Shown: positions 44,001-56,487 of the stretch, one piece after another
Position numbering within the stretch: the first letter of the stretch is position 1
How the letters are laid out: each line of letters starts with the position of its first letter
Made by a program: the position numbers and the translations under genes
The notes under the pieces: generated by a model
The model's database searches: none
The model's input: only the letters and a program-made list of their open reading frames with translations
Told to the model about the DNA's origin: nothing
Source: Nipponacmea schrenckii
Taxonomy: Eukaryota; Mollusca; Gastropoda; Lottiidae
Assembly: GCA_030562195.1 (NCBI GenBank)
Contig: JAUJPP010000012.1
Span: forward strand, 9,238,001 to 9,302,000
Reading direction: 5' to 3'
DNA length: 64,000 bases

Positions 44001-46078
44001 GGTGTGAGCATTGGAATTTAGAAGACGGCTGTCACGTTGATCATTTACGAATATTGACACTTATTTAAACCCAGTTGATTTAACAAACACTAGTCCGGTC
44101 GGAGGCTGCCTAAGGTCTAGATAAGATTTATTGTTCTTATTTCCAATATAATGTTATTAGTTGTTATTTTGGTGTTTAGAAAAGTTTCATACTGCCTGTA
44201 AGAGTAGCAAATAAAATATTGACTGTATTTTTTTCAGATATTCAAGAGTTCTATGAATGTACATTGTTAGATGATTCCAAAAGTAATCAAGAGAAGACTT
44301 TAGAGACATTAAGGGTAGCAAGTAAATGGGAACATGAATTGCCAATCACCAACAATCTTCCAAAAATGGATGTAAGTAGAGTAGGGTAGATCAACATTTA
44401 TATTATTTCATATCTAGGATTGCTGCTAGGATTGTTTTCAAAATTTTATCCTTGTGATTCTCAGCAGAATCTTTTAAGATAAATTATAAGCTTAAGGGGG
44501 TTGACAACATTATCGTTCAAGGTGTATTTCAATCAAGAAACGTATTAAGTTGATATCCATTCTATTTGGCATTAAAAGAAACTCATCTAGTAAAAATTTT
44601 AGCTCAATCGCTTCAGTAGTTTGTCAGATATCGGTCCGTAAAGATAATCTATTTATAGAACAAAATGGGGTAATCCTCTATGTAGATGTACAAATTACGT
44701 TGTCAGTTGACATTTTTGAGTACTACGTCATCAGCTAAATAAACCTTTTCTACGTTCGTCCAATGACATTGCGTTTGTCGATCAGATTTGCATTGGGGGA
44801 ATCCAGAAGTCACATGATTTCCCATATATCTTTACGTCACAAGTAAACACAGAAATTTTATGATTGGTGGGTAGGGGTGTTTTAACATGTGCTAAACCAT
44901 TGTTTTAGCGCTCCAATTATGTGGTTATCGGTGCATATCGATGCCTAAAAGGTGCTTAAAGAATTCTACAGCATGAAAAACAATCTTTTAACAACATGAT
45001 CGTTAATTACGTACGGTTTACATGTGTTTGCAAAATGTTGAAAAAAACTGCCATTTTTCCAAAAGCATATCTCGCTTACAATTTATCTGATTTTTACAAA
45101 CTTTGGCTTCAGCTATAGCTTACGATGTCCTCTATAACTTTACGTTGGCTTTTTTTTATAAAATGAATAGTTTTTAAAAAATTCAATTTTTCGTAAATGC
45201 ACTCGCAAAATTTTGATTTCTATCAATATCTTCAAAACAAAACAAACTTTTCAAAAAGCCAACTTAATTTTGTAGAGATACATATAGACTTGCGTTGTGC
45301 AAAATTTCAACCTTCTATATTAAATAGTATAGTAGATATCCTTATTTTAAGGGAATAATTGACGTTTTTTTCGTTCATCTTTCATACCCTATTTCTCAAA
45401 GTTGAAATGTCATAAAGAAATAAATTTTATATTTTTGGATAGCTGAAAGTCCCCTCTTTCCATTGATATTTAAATATTTCAGATAGGTGGAAAAGAAATG
45501 GTTGAAATCGTCTACTTTTTGTACATAGGTTTAGGGTTGTCAACCCCCTTAAACAATATATTTGAACTAGACTTTTGCATCAAAAGACCAGTTTTTCACC
45601 ACTATAGGGTCTTCTTTACAACTTTAAAAACACTAATTGAGTACCACCTCAGTATGAGGATGAAACTATATCTGTATATCCTTGAATTGATTATCAAACT
45701 AATTACCAAGAATATTGCTAGTAGAAACTGGAGTTAGTTGTTTATATTTTTCATCTTTCAATTTGATCAGTTTTAGAGTATATTGCATTTATTGTCTCAA
45801 ATTGGTTAAAACCTTTTATGTCATGTTTTCTCCTATCAGTGAAACATTTGTAGTTATTGTATTATCTGTTTCAGTTGAATTCTCCAATAGAAGAAGATTT
45901 ACCTCCACCACCGCCACCCTTAGATTCAGATTCAGTTAAAAGAAGAGATTCCAGCCCCCCTCCCCCTCCTCCAATACAAGAGAAAACTCACCCATCAAGA
46001 GGGGCTAGTGCTGTAGCACCAAGATATGTTGAAGAAGAGGAAGAAAGTGAAGGATATGATAGAGAACTACCCCCAGCT
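35072..46078 (+). CDS. DLG1: Disks large homolog 1 (SAP97-type MAGUK), first four coding exons
   Basis: Exons: 35072-35090, 35509-35640, 44238-44371, 45875-46078, all with GT-AG junctions, giving 163 residues so far in one frame. Residues 1-60 are the L27 domain: MPVRKADAHRALELLEDY, then LKNAIERVIRIF, LFQALLDIQEFYECTLLDD. This matches the L27-containing isoform of DLG1/SAP97, which starts MPVRK. L27 pairs with L27 domains of partners such as CASK to place the scaffold at junctions and synapses. Residues 96-163 are a linker with two runs of six or so prolines and an acidic YVEEEEESEGYD segment, which could bind SH3 or WW domains. The three PDZ, SH3 and guanylate-kinase exons are not in the window, so intron 4 is at least 17.9 kb and the gene is 3'-incomplete here. 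Confidence 0.93.
36423..36760 (-). pseudogene. FLYWCH-type zinc-finger fragment
   Basis: In DLG1 intron 2, antisense. The frame gives GRNLIYSVYKYRVK, then IYWRYCKGGC and HYHP, matching the FLYWCH layout (aromatic-rich start, YW, Cys pair, HxH). The preceding frame (reading toward FV before the GR) is broken by a TAA near 36720, probably one indel. FLYWCH domains occur in Mutator-like transposon proteins and animal DNA-binding factors. It is an orphan domain, probably a transposon relic. Confidence 0.6.
36761..38538. other. DLG1 intron 2 segment, no feature recognised
   Basis: AT-rich single-copy-looking intron. No coding frame or repeat recognised. Confidence 0.45.
38539..38850 (+). mobile_element. 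tRNA-derived SINE, full-length-looking copy
   Basis: The head gagccgtggtggctcagtga contains a Pol III A box (tggctcagtgaggta, 38551-38565), and a B box gattcaatcc lies at 38586-38595, at normal spacing. The body (ccttgacaattttggaatta, then gcagaaatgtagaacat) recurs at 48464-48592 and 55075-55190, so it includes a conserved 3' domain. Confidence 0.75.
38851..40326. other. DLG1 intron 2 segment, no feature recognised
   Basis: Nothing identified beyond AT-rich intron. Confidence 0.45.
40327..41292. mobile_element. Possible TIR element (MITE-like)
   Basis: The left edge ggggcctgtttctcaaaaaa, with taagatcaatcgtgatcaca, is loosely matched in inverted form by acacttacgatcgcctttga, gaaataat at the right. 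Edges of this kind (gtttctcaaa with a cgatcgtaagt block) are common in animal DNA transposons. The internal region shows no clear transposase. Ends are uncertain. Confidence 0.4.
41356..41650 (+). mobile_element. Penelope-like element terminal repeat with hammerhead-like core
   Basis: Two partial repeats are in tandem (gaggtcatatt at 41387 and 41538; tttttatct then actgccttct in each; gagtattaaagratggtatt at 41490 and 41631). CTGATGA at 41598-41604 is followed by GTCAAAA (41606-41612), a 3-base loop, TTTTGAC (41616-41622) and GAAA (41623-41626): a hammerhead ribozyme core with a perfect 7-bp stem II, apart from one extra A. Penelope-like elements are known to carry hammerheads in their terminal repeats. 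No RT is present. Confidence 0.55.
41684..41832 (+). repeat. GC-rich palindromic module array with leader, copy 1
   Basis: The leader tacagtacagcaactttata (to 41705) is followed by modules gcgacggtctgcag, acggtcgccagttcgtc and ggcagttcgtc in mixed orientation, including gacggtctgcagacggtc dyads. Its GC content is far above the intron. The same leader and modules occur in reverse at 43612-43742. Confidence 0.75.
41833..43611. other. DLG1 intron 2 segment, no feature recognised
   Basis: An open frame of 76 codons at 42745-42975 has no recognisable signature. Otherwise this is unremarkable AT-rich intron. Confidence 0.4.
43612..43742 (-). repeat. GC-rich palindromic module array with leader, copy 2
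   Basis: It contains the near-perfect dyad gacgaactggcgac / gtcgccagttcgtc with a one-base centre (43653-43682), ctgcag motifs, and at its right end gttataaagttgctgtactg, the reverse complement of the copy 1 leader. It is able to form a strong cruciform. Confidence 0.75.
43743..44050 (+). repeat. Type B satellite fragments
   Basis: A degenerate head (aagtatattgtcatcagcct, gtctgtcagtcaac) leads into B units with aattgataagatggcagtca and gagttattgc. A second head fragment lies at about 43956 (ttatacgcctacatg). They lie about 190 bp before DLG1 exon 3. Confidence 0.65.
44496..45548. mobile_element. TTAA-flanked TIR element 1, copy 2 (no nested insertion)
   Basis: Termini gggggttgacaa and ttgtcaaccccc with TTAA at 44492-44495 and 45549-45552. 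It is the reverse complement of 9169-10680 without the 466-bp element, and so shows the empty site for it. It begins about 120 bp after DLG1 exon 3 and fills most of intron 3. Non-coding. Confidence 0.88.
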
Positions 46079-46107
46079 GTAAGTTAGTTTAACTGCTTTT
46101 GTACTTT

Positions 46108-47160
46108 AGAACATATACATTCTTTTTACATGGATACAAATACTCATAGATTAGAAAAAATATTGTATATGGGAACAAATACTCAAAGATTATAAACAAT
46201 TTTATATGGGAACAAATACTCATAGATTATAAACACATGTATATGGGAACAAATACTCATAGATTATAAACAATTGTATATGGGAACAAATACTCATAGA
46301 TTATAAACAATTGTATATGGGAACAAATACTCATAGATTATAAACAATTGTATATGGGAACAAATACTCATAGATTATAAACAATTGTATATGGGAACAA
46401 ATACTCATAGATTATAAACAAATGTATATGGGAACAAATACTCATAGATTATAAACAATTGTATATGGGACAAATACTCATAGATTATAAACAATGTATA
46501 TGGGAACAAATACTCATAGATTATAAACAATTGTATATGGGAACAAATACTCATAGATTATAAACAATTGTATATGGGGACAAATACTCATAGATTATAA
46601 ACAATAAACAATTGTATATGGGAACAAATACTCATAGATTATAAACAATTGTATATGGGACAAATACTCATAGATTAGAAACAATTGTATATGGGGACAA
46701 ATACTCATAGATTATAAACAAGTGTATATGGGACAAATACTCATAGATTAGAAACAATTGTATATGGGACAAATACTCATAGATTATAAACAATTGTATA
46801 TGGGAACAAATACTCATAGATTATAAACAAGTGTATATGGGAACAAATACTCATAGATTATAAACAAGTGTATATGGGGACAAATACTCATAGATTATAA
46901 ACAAGTGTATATGGGAACAAATACTCATAGATTATAAACAAGTGTATATGGGGACAAATACTCATAGATTAGAAACAAATGTATATGGATACAAATTCTC
47001 ATAGATTATAAACAAGTGTATATGGGACAAATACTCATAGATTAGAAACAATTGTATATGGATACAAATAAACAATTGTATATGGGAACAAATACTCATA
47101 GATCATTAAAAATTTAAATATCGCCCATCTCTAATATGGGGACAAATACTCATAGACAAA
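46108..47160 (+). repeat. 37-bp minisatellite, about 27 copies
   Basis: Unit built on gggaacaaatactcatagat followed by tataaacaattgtatat. Measured period 37 bp (agattataaa at 46261 and 46298), with 36-bp variants that lack one a. Units become irregular after about 47050. It starts about 30 bp after the DLG1 exon 4 donor. Confidence 0.93.
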
Positions 47161-48463
47161 CAATTTTACAAATACTAATAGACATGAACAGTTGTACAAG
47201 GAGACATAATTTACTCATAGATGATAAAAAATAGAGATAAGTATTATATGTTTTTTTGTTGGAAGAAGATATAGATAATACAAAACATTTATCATTGATA
47301 CAATATAACTGACTTGACAATTTATGTGTCAAACTTTTCTAAAAATAGATTTCTACTCATTTTAAGAGTTGAATCTGTAGAGACAATGAAACTTGAAGTG
47401 ATGATGTGGAAACAACTTGGAGATGATGTGGAAACAACCTTGGAGATGATGTGGAAAAAACTGATGATGTTGAAGCCTGTTTCTCTATTACAATCAAAGG
47501 GAGACAACAACTGACAAGACAAGACAACAAATAATGTCATTTCTTTATAATCTGTGGCCTCTCTTTTAGAAATATTAGATTCTATTATTTTATGTTGGAG
47601 TGGTGTTAGTAAAGAACACACAGTTAAGGATGAAGAATGCCTTCACAGCTAAAATGTATTGTTTTTATTATGATAGTTAAATGTGAAAATCAAAATCGCA
47701 TCCTCAAATAACCACAACTTATTTTTTGATACTGTCCTTAATTGTATTGCATAAACCTAAAAGGCATTATGGATTTTGTGTTGTCGTGTTCCTGATACTA
47801 GAACAATAATATAGATTTTTTATCTCTGCTTTTTTGATTCTCAAGGAGTTATTGCTATTCTTTCATGCTCGTCATGTTTTTCTATTTATAGACACAACAT
47901 CCTATATTGAAAAGTTATTGTCCTATTAGTGTTGACTGTTTCTATATTGTTTTTGAAAATGAAAAATATTGATTTTGTCTCTGTATAGCTGTAGGTTAAA
48001 TCTTGTTTAAAGTGTAACATAATGATAGATGATAAGAAATGTTGTTTTACAGGATACAGATTACTCATTAAAGTCTTGTTTAAAAGTTGTTTTTTTAACC
48101 CTTCGATCTGTATTATTTAAAACTTCTCTTTTTCTGACGCATATCTTGACACCATTCTAAAAAATAATTTGCTTACAATAGTGATCTGGTCAACAATTAT
48201 AAAGCCCCAGATATTCCTTACATTGATTACTGGTGAAGATCAAAATCTGCACTACAGATCTTTTATTTTGATCCGAATTGTTCTAAATTTTTTATGAGAC
48301 TACTATAGATATTGGACCCTATCTTGAATGGACAGTGAATACACTTTTAGCTAAGTTGTTAAGATATTCTTGTGTATTTCTATATGATATCAGAATGTTA
48401 GATTTGAATATTTGTGTAGGAAGAGAGATGTAAGAAATTGTACAAATCAATTGAAAAGACCAA
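47161..48463. other. DLG1 intron 4 segment, no feature recognised
   Basis: It contains a short gatgatgtggaaacaac triplication near 47400-47460; otherwise AT-rich intron. Confidence 0.45.
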
Positions 48464-48592
48464 CCCCTTGACAATTGGGAATTGCTAAAAGAGTAGCTAC
48501 TGCTGCTCTGCTGACAAAATTTCCCTCATTGCACACCTGCAAGGCATTGCAGGTCTTCATTAGCACATAAGGTGCAGAAGAGTAGAACTTCA
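48464..48592 (+). mobile_element. SINE fragment (3' domain)
   Basis: It shares ccttgacaattgggaatt, the agtagctactgctgctc region and gtgcagaagagtagaact with the SINE at 38539-38850. The tRNA-like head is missing. Confidence 0.6.
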
Positions 48593-49939
48593 AACTTCAT
48601 CCATTTCATTTGGTGTTAAGTAATATATGCAGATTTTTATTTGCAGTGTTTTCTATTTGTTTTGCTTCAAGGTCATTTGTAAAGCTGTGTTTTTAATCTG
48701 TGCACACAGCAAGATAAGCTAAGCAATTTGTTTGATATTGATTTTTAAAGTGGAATTGACTACTTTCAAGGGTTCTCTTGTAGTATCCTAATTGCCAAAG
48801 TAAATGTAGTTTAAGAATATTTATGCAGTTGGCATTTGATTTATTGAAATGACAAGATATTATAAATAGATTGGAGTATAATCTGTATGATTTGTCTCGT
48901 TTGAGCAAATACTGCTATCATTAAGCAGCTTTCACTGTGTCAAATCATTTAAAAGGTTCATTTCCATAATACCTATGATATTCAAAAGTCAGACATGATT
49001 TGTATGACTTAGTACCAAAATGTATAATGTTCACACCACTATCTCAAGATTCTTAATTTCATTATGAAAATTTTGTTTTCTTATGCAATGTCATTGGACT
49101 TTTAAAGTATGTTACATTGCATGATAAAGATCATATGAATTCAAATGATAGATATTTCCACATCATTGCATGCAATGCAAAGATACACTTGTCATCAGAA
49201 GTGATCTTTCTTCATTATTCCAGCTGACCTAGTAAAATCTTGGATGATAACTTCCAAAAGCTTGATTATAAATTTGAAGATAAATTCAATTGTAACATGT
49301 GAAATTGTCTTGTTCATTTTCTATCAGATGATGAAATTGAACATAGTTTATAGTTCTGTACCAGTAAGTTATTTATGTGAGGTACAAACACTTAATTTTC
49401 TTTCTTAATAAAACTGAAGGAAGTAAGAACATTAAAAAGGAGTTTTCTATTAAGCAAAATCAATAGTATGGCACGTTTATAATTAAAGGCATCTCTATCT
49501 CACGCTCTTATGTTGGCTATTTCAATAGATCTAATTTGATTATTAGTTTATGATATCTCGCTTTCTACAGCCTTTGTTTAAGCTAATTTGATAATCTATG
49601 AGTGAATGGTAAATGGGACATAATAGATCTATTCTCTCTCTATTGAATCACGGTAATTGAAATAATGGCATGATCTGATGTTAAATAAAGATGAACATCC
49701 AGGACTTGTTGATGATAATGGTTTGGAATAGTGAGCTGTTTCTAATAACTTGATAAGACCATTAATTGCCCCAGTCAATTTTATAAAAGTCGTCTTCATG
49801 GTATATATAATATAAAAGTTGAGTAATGGAATGATTGTTAGAAAAGTCCTTACTATGATATACTTAAAATGGAAAAACAAAATATTTATTTTTGCCTTCC
49901 TCATGACATAGATTAATTTGATTAACTAAAAGGAATGTC
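48593..49939. other. DLG1 intron 4 segment, no feature recognised
   Basis: No coding or repeat signal seen. Confidence 0.45.
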
Positions 49940-51065
49940 TTTTATGATAGTCTTCACTATATTGTAGACGAGGTTGAGCAAAAGAATGTCTGTAATAAAA
50001 GTCCTCACTATGTTATAGATAAATTTGAATCAAAGAATGTTTGTTATAAAAGTCCTCACTATGTTATAGATAAATTTGAATCAAAGAATGTTTGTTATAA
50101 AAGTCCTCACTATGTTATAGATAAATTTGAATCAAAGAATGTTTGTTATAAAAGTCCTCACTATGTTATAGATAAATTTGAATCAAAGAATGTTTGTTAT
50201 AAAAGTCCTTACTATGTTATAGATAAATTTGACTAAAAAGATGTCTGTTTTAAAAGTCCTCACTATGTTATAGATTAATTTGAATAAAAGGATATCTGTT
50301 ACAAAAGTCCTCACTATGTTATAGATAAATTTGAATAAAAGGATGTCTGTTATAAAAGTCCTCAGTATGTTATAGATAAATTTGAATAAAAGGATATCTG
50401 TTATAAAAGTCCTCACTATGTTATAAATAAATTTGAATAAAAAGATGTCTGTTATAAAAGTCCTCACTATGTTATAGATAAAATTTTGAATAAAAGGATG
50501 TCTGTTATAAAAGTCCTCAGTATGTTATAGATAAATTTGAATAAAAGGATATCTGTTATAAAAGTCCTCACTATGTTATAGATAAATTTGACTAAAAAGA
50601 TGTCTGTTATAAAAGTCTTCAGTATGTTATAGATAAATTTGAATCAAAGGATGTCTGTTATAAAAGTCTTCACTATGTTATAGATAAATTTGACTAAAAA
50701 GATGTCTGTTATAAAAGTCCTCACTATGTTATAGATAAAATTTTGAATAAAAGGATGTCTGTTATAAAAGTCCTCACTATGTTATAGATAAAATTTTGAA
50801 TAAAAGGATGTCTGTTATAAAAGTCCTCAGTATGTTATAGATAAATTTGAACAAAAGGATATCTGTTATAAAAGTCCTCACTATGTTATAGATAAATTTG
50901 ACTAAAAAGATGTCTGTTATAAAAGTCCTCAGTATGTTATAGATAAATTTGAATCAAAGGATGTCTGTTATAAAAGTCCTCACTATGTTATAGATAAATT
51001 TGAATAAAAGGATGTCTGTTATAAAAGTCTTCACTATGTTATAGATAAATATGACTAAAAGGATA
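49940..51065 (+). repeat. 51-bp minisatellite, about 22 copies
   Basis: Unit: tgttataaaagtcctcacta, tgttatagataaatttgaat, then aaaaggatgtc. Period 51 bp (50046 to 50097), with 53-bp variants (aaattttgaat). The first five units form one subtype (caaagaatgttt) and later ones another (aaaaggatgtct or aaaagatgtct). Since 51 is 17 codons, the minus strand stays open for long stretches; this is not a gene. Confidence 0.93.
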
Positions 51066-52174
51066 AAAAAAAATTCTGAAATAAAATATGTTGATTAAAG
51101 ATCAATATTATAGATATATGGGAGATAAAAAAATGAAATCTTAAAAAGTATCCATGATCAGAAGACATGATAATAAAGAATTTGATAGAACATAAAAATG
51201 TAATACTTATTGTACAAATTTTGACTGTTTATGATTCAAACAAGACAAAACTACCTGCTAGATTTTTCAATAAAACATGGAATTTGATAAATGGCTTGTC
51301 AGTATTCTAAACATTCTACTTGATTCTTACTTCAAACAGAGCTTATTCATCTTCCCATGTTATACAGTGTAAGAGCAGGATTTATATTCCTCAACAAATG
51401 GCCATATTAGCTTGACTTGTTTGTATTCTCATACAATTGAATACCTTTTAAATTTCTTTTTGAATGAAATCGTTTTTTTTACTTGAATGATCTCCTTTAC
51501 ATTTAACAATTTGAAATAATATTACTAATATCTTTTCTAAACTCACAAATGTGCAGGTAATTTGATCAAAATAACTTCTAACAAAACAATATTCAACCGT
51601 TTTAAATTTACATACATCTTAAATTTTTATTACATTTTTAAGCTGTAATATAAAAGACAGAAAAAGCACCATTAGAAATGAAACAAAAAATTTCCAATTC
51701 CTTTTTACCATTTTCATGTTATAGGTCATCTTATCTCAGCTATGAGTATAATAACTTATTGGAAATGAAAGTTAGTGAAGCAGAAGAATGCAATAAAGTA
51801 GTAATTTATTTTTGATGAATTATTTTAACAAGATTCACCAATATTTGTAATCAATCAAAATAAACTTGTCAAATGTTTTTCAAATAAAAGACAAGGCTAT
51901 GAATAAAACTTTGATTTTATTTAAGAAAGATAAAGAATAGTTTCACCATGCATTAAAGGTGATAAACACTTACATATAACTAGTGTAAGAATGCAAAAAA
52001 CTTAACAAGACCTCATCTGGAAGTAGAATTGCACTGCATCATAATTTTTTATCAGGTCATCAGAAAACTCATTCAGAAGTTTGGCTTTATTGGTAGCATA
52101 GAAAGGTTTGCCCATTTTAGAGCATCTTGAGACTTGTTCTTAAGAAAAAAAATATTGGAAAGAAAAATAAATAC
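51066..52174. other. DLG1 intron 4 segment, no feature recognised
   Basis: AT-rich intron, nothing identified. Confidence 0.45.
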
Positions 52175-53835
52175 TAGAGCCACACGTGGTACAGAGTGGG
52201 ACTAACGTTGCAAAATTGCAACAAACAGCCCGAAAACATCTGATTTTCTGGGAGAAACTGGCCAAAGCAACAAGGTATCTGTGTGCAAAGTACTTTTTTG
52301 AAAAACATTATTTCCTACAGAGGTAGAGCACTGACCGATATAAATTTAAAATTAGAAGTTTACCCGGATGTGCCACGCCCATCTCATTTATTTCGGCGTA
52401 AATCTAATCACATTTGAAATGTATATTCACGGTACAAATTTGAAGATGGGCAGCTAATAGATCACGAGATATACACAAATATATTTCAAAAAAAACAAAA
52501 TGTACTTTAATTTTAAAAGTGCAAAAATTTAATTTTTATTTTAAAATTTTTTGTTATACATAGCTGGAAAGTGGACAAAAAGCGCCTATAGAATAAGAAT
52601 GAGAATAACCCTCTAAATTAATTAGGTCACGCTCTAGAGCAGTCCAAAGTTGTGAATTTTGCTGAGGTATCTGCGTGCAAGGTACTTATTTAAAAACGTT
52701 ATTTCCTACAGCCGTAATTCGCTGACCCAAGAAATAAGCCTTCAAACTTCGATTTAGAAATTTGCCACTCTTTGTTTTCATTAGACTTTTTTTTCGGGAA
52801 GCTCCCTAGCCCAACTCGAAAATGGTATAGAAATTTGGTTTGAAAAATGCGATAAGATACGTACTGGAATAGAAAATGAATATATAAAACTAAAATTTTT
52901 ACGCATCAGTAGTTAGTAATTGCATAATAATAATATGCATATTTGCATAACTTTGTTGCTAATTATCTGATCGCTTTGAAAATTACAGAATATAGAGAAG
53001 TCGCCTATAGAAATAAAACCGCATCATAAAAAAATTTCTACCACTTCCGGTTCTTGCGTGAGAACTTCCAGTTTTTTAGAACCGCGTTGGGTCATCCAGC
53101 TTCCGGTGTATGTAAGAAATCAGTACAAAAGCTATACATATATACTATCAGGCATAATTAGAACCCTCTTAGAATAAAAAATCCAAACCGGAAGTGATAC
53201 TTTATGTGTCATCACAGAACAGTAACATTCAGCAAAATTTTAATAAGTCCACTAATTTTTATCCGATTTGTCCGATTTTGGTGTTTTTCGAAACCTTGTT
53301 ACTTTATCTAAAACTTGTTGGGAACAGAATTTTGATTTCCAAATTTAATTTTTTTTAATCCCTGATTGATTTTTTTTGAAAATTCAAAAGGCCAAATCAA
53401 ATGACCTTGACCTTCAATGACCATGAATTTTAAAACCGCATCATAAAATTTTTTTACCACTTTCGATTTTTGCGTGAGAGCTTCCGGATTTTTAGAACCC
53501 TGCTGGGATCTGCACAGATATCAATAGTAGCTTCCTGTTGATCCTCAGTCGGTGACGTCATAAAAGACGTTAGATTTAGTGGAATTGCAAAGCTACAACA
53601 TCTATCCATGTTTAATATAGTAGATAAATTTCAACCTCTTGTCTTATTCACAAAAATAAATATTATTGACAATTCTGACCTTAAATATTTTTATGATGGA
53701 ACCTTAAAAACTTTCTCATTTATTTGCAATTGACTTTAAACTGTGGTGTAACAATATTACATAATAAAACTTCGCGTATATTTTTTGAACCCATAGAGGT
53801 TCTTTGCCACTCTCGGAACTGTTCACAGTTCTAGT
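52175..53835. mobile_element. CCGGAAGT-type element, copy in DLG1 intron 4
   Basis: Left edge actagagccacacgtggtac; right edge ccactctcggaactgttcac, agttctagtttta with the gaactg/cagttc hairpin and CTAG, the same terminus as at 18940-18965. The middle (52740-53440) is the reverse complement of 16740-17400. Both edges read actaga inward. No coding frame was seen. Confidence 0.7.
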
Positions 53836-53894
53836 TTTAGTTGTTTCTGTAAATGAAAATATACTGTTCACTAAACATGATCAATTGATATAAG

Positions 53895-54345
53895 TCCTTT
53901 AACCTATATTGTGGTCGCCCCTGTCTGTTGGTCTGTCATTTGTTGTATAGAAGCTACAATTTTCTACGGATTTTAATGAAACTTGGTGAGAGCATTGGAC
54001 ATTATAAGCCAGCAGTCAAGTTAAAATTTTCAATGAACAGTTGTTGAGTTATTATCCTTGACTTAAAAGAATCACGTCAAAATTTTATTGTGGATGCATG
54101 GATTTTGATGAAACTTGGTATGAGCATTGGAATTGATAAGACGGAAGTCAATTTTGAATTTTACGATTTTTTCATGAACAGTTTAGAGTTATTGCCCTTA
54201 ACTTAGTAAAATCGCATCAAACTTGTATTGTGGTGAAACAGAAGCTGCAATTTTCAATTGATTTCAATGAAACTTAGTGTGAGCATTGGTATTGCCAAAT
54301 TTATTTTTCAAATTTACTGCTGCCAGTGTCTGGCAAGTTATCATT
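53895..54345 (+). repeat. Type B units with an eroded element tail
   Basis: A head remnant (tattgtggtcgcccctgtct, gttggtctgtc) precedes three B units (gatgaaacttggta, gagcattggaattgataaga, gagttattgccctta) and a tail tgctgccagtgtctggcaag. An old, short element copy. Confidence 0.7.
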
Positions 54346-55074
54346 GAGGATTGCTTTTGACTGTAGTGTAGATCTGTGGGCAGACTATCAGTCATTTTTT
54401 TTCCAATCTGAAGATTTAGTCGATATTGATATTTTATAATTCATCTTCAGATATGCATCATACTTTACTGAAATCAGTCAGAACTTGACATTGTAGATAG
54501 TTTTAGATACTGGTACTGATATCATTTAACTTTCAACTACACAAACTCAACCTGAAAACAGTCATAGATCTAACTGTTAATTGAACAAAGAAATAGGAGA
54601 TCATTATTAATTAGATCTTCATTAATATAGGTATGAATCGCTAATTGACGGTTTTAGTCATTGTGTTTTGATATTAGCCATCATTTTTAATACAAGGGAA
54701 CTGTGGTTGATTATTTGAAATGCATGATATTGGCAGACAGGCTTCCATATTGATTTGGACGAATCCGTAGTAATATGAGGTGATTTATTACCATGATGAT
54801 TCAGCCAGGCCAAGCTTCAGTAGTAATTGAAAGTCAATTAGGCTGGGGCAAGTTTTTGTGTTATAAGGTTTATGAAGACTGAATTTCGAACTAAATTGTT
54901 TAATCCCAGCAATAGTCAAGGAAATACCTTCAGATATTTCAACCCTGTTTCTCCTTGCCAGTGTTGCATGTCAGTGAAGCAGGTTGAAGTATCTGACAAA
55001 AGCATAATATTGTCCTATGCACTGAAAAAGAAAACAAGGCTCTGTGTGCTTCAGGCTGAGATTTCACAAAAGAT

Positions 55075-55190
55075 AAAAAGCATAAAAAGAGTAGGCTAAT
55101 GTTGATGTCCTGACAAAAGTTTCCTTGTTGCACACTGCAGTGCATTACCTTTCTTTAGTTGCTTAATTAGTGCCGAAAAGTTACACGTTA
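55075..55190 (+). mobile_element. SINE fragment (3' domain)
   Basis: aagagtaggctaatgttgat, then gttgcacactgcagtgcatt and gtgccgaaaagttacac align with the copies at 38720-38850 and 48464-48592. Confidence 0.5.
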
Positions 55191-56487
55191 AACACAATTC
55201 ATTTTAGAAAGCCAGAAGTTTTTTCATTGATAAATGACACTTTCATCTTTTCATCCTGTGAGTTCATGAAAATAGTATGCCCCTTGAGAAAATAAAAAAA
55301 CAGCTGTTTGTGAACTTCTTCCCTTACTTGAGAGGCATTTATCAGACTATGGTAATTTATTTTTCTGAAATATATGTGTTTTTCTCTTATCAATAGTTAA
55401 TGTAAATATGAAATAAGTGGATGAGTTTTGTCAGACAGTGGTTTATTAAAAATATATAATCATATATCACTGACAATATACTACTTATATATCCAACACC
55501 CAGATAGTGATATAGTTAAAAACTCCGAAACTATTTTATAATTTTAAACATTAGATCAATGCAGGCAATGCCACAGTTTGTCTTATTTAATTTTATGATT
55601 ATTGAATGGCATTGTAAAAGAAAAAATAATTTTTATGATTTAAGGATCATACTAATACAGTTAATAGAATGTTGCTAATTACCAAATGGTTTTGTCTTCG
55701 GAACAGTAAAGTCATGAAACAATATATAATAAAAATGTATTTGGTTCTAATTGTAAAAAATTCAAAGGACCAAAACAGATGAAAATCGGAAGTGAACCTT
55801 CTTTCATCTGATTGGACAATAACATGTTTCTATTTTATACCAGCTAATCAAAAGTGTAATGCTTTGATTATCCAGCACTAGTTATATAAACAAGATGCGA
55901 CGCTGAGAGAATTGACAACTCAATCTATATATAACTTGATATGGGGATTATCTCGGAATAATTTTTAATAAAATAGGTAACAAATCAGTCAACAAAATTA
56001 CACTCTTCATAATTTTGTGATGTGAAAGGTAAAAATATATCCATGGAGAGTTGTTTGTCTACATTTGGGAAGGAAACTGAAGGTTGAAATCTTGAAAACT
56101 TTTTTGCACTCCATTACAAATACACTGCACGTTCAATATAACCTGATTGATTTTATTTGATTCGTCCAATAAACAGGTCGGTCGTCTAGATGTTATCAAC
56201 GCACAATTAGTAATCTTTAAATTATGATGATCGGCTGTATTTTTCAATTGTGTGCAAGTTTAAGCTCAAATTTGAATATCAGTAGCAGGTTGGGAAGATA
56301 GCAAATTACTTTGGATTTTTGTTATGAGAAAGATTGTGCGAATAATTGAATAGGAAAATCTGATTCTAATATTTGCAAAAACGGCTTCTATTACTGCTAA
56401 TCGATTATTGGTGCAAGCACTACCAACTGATGTTTTATGTTGTTGTTGACATCTAGCAACAACAAATAATCAACAGATGTTCTTTTT
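55191..56487. other. DLG1 intron 4 segment, no feature recognised
   Basis: Nothing identified. Confidence 0.45.

Noticed and set aside
45857..46087. Proline-rich frame as a stand-alone gene
   Set aside because: It is DLG1 exon 4 (45875-46078) with the intron edges read through.
46108..47160. CRISPR-like regular repeats
   Set aside because: Units are contiguous with no unique spacers, and the sequence is an animal intron.
50183..50467. 94-codon minus-strand frame of repeated RTFITDILLFKFIYN peptides
   Set aside because: Produced by the 51-bp minisatellite, whose period is an exact multiple of three; no start context, homology or boundary.
54872..55145. Opposed open frames of about 70 codons
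   Set aside because: They overlap the SINE fragment and have no protein signature.
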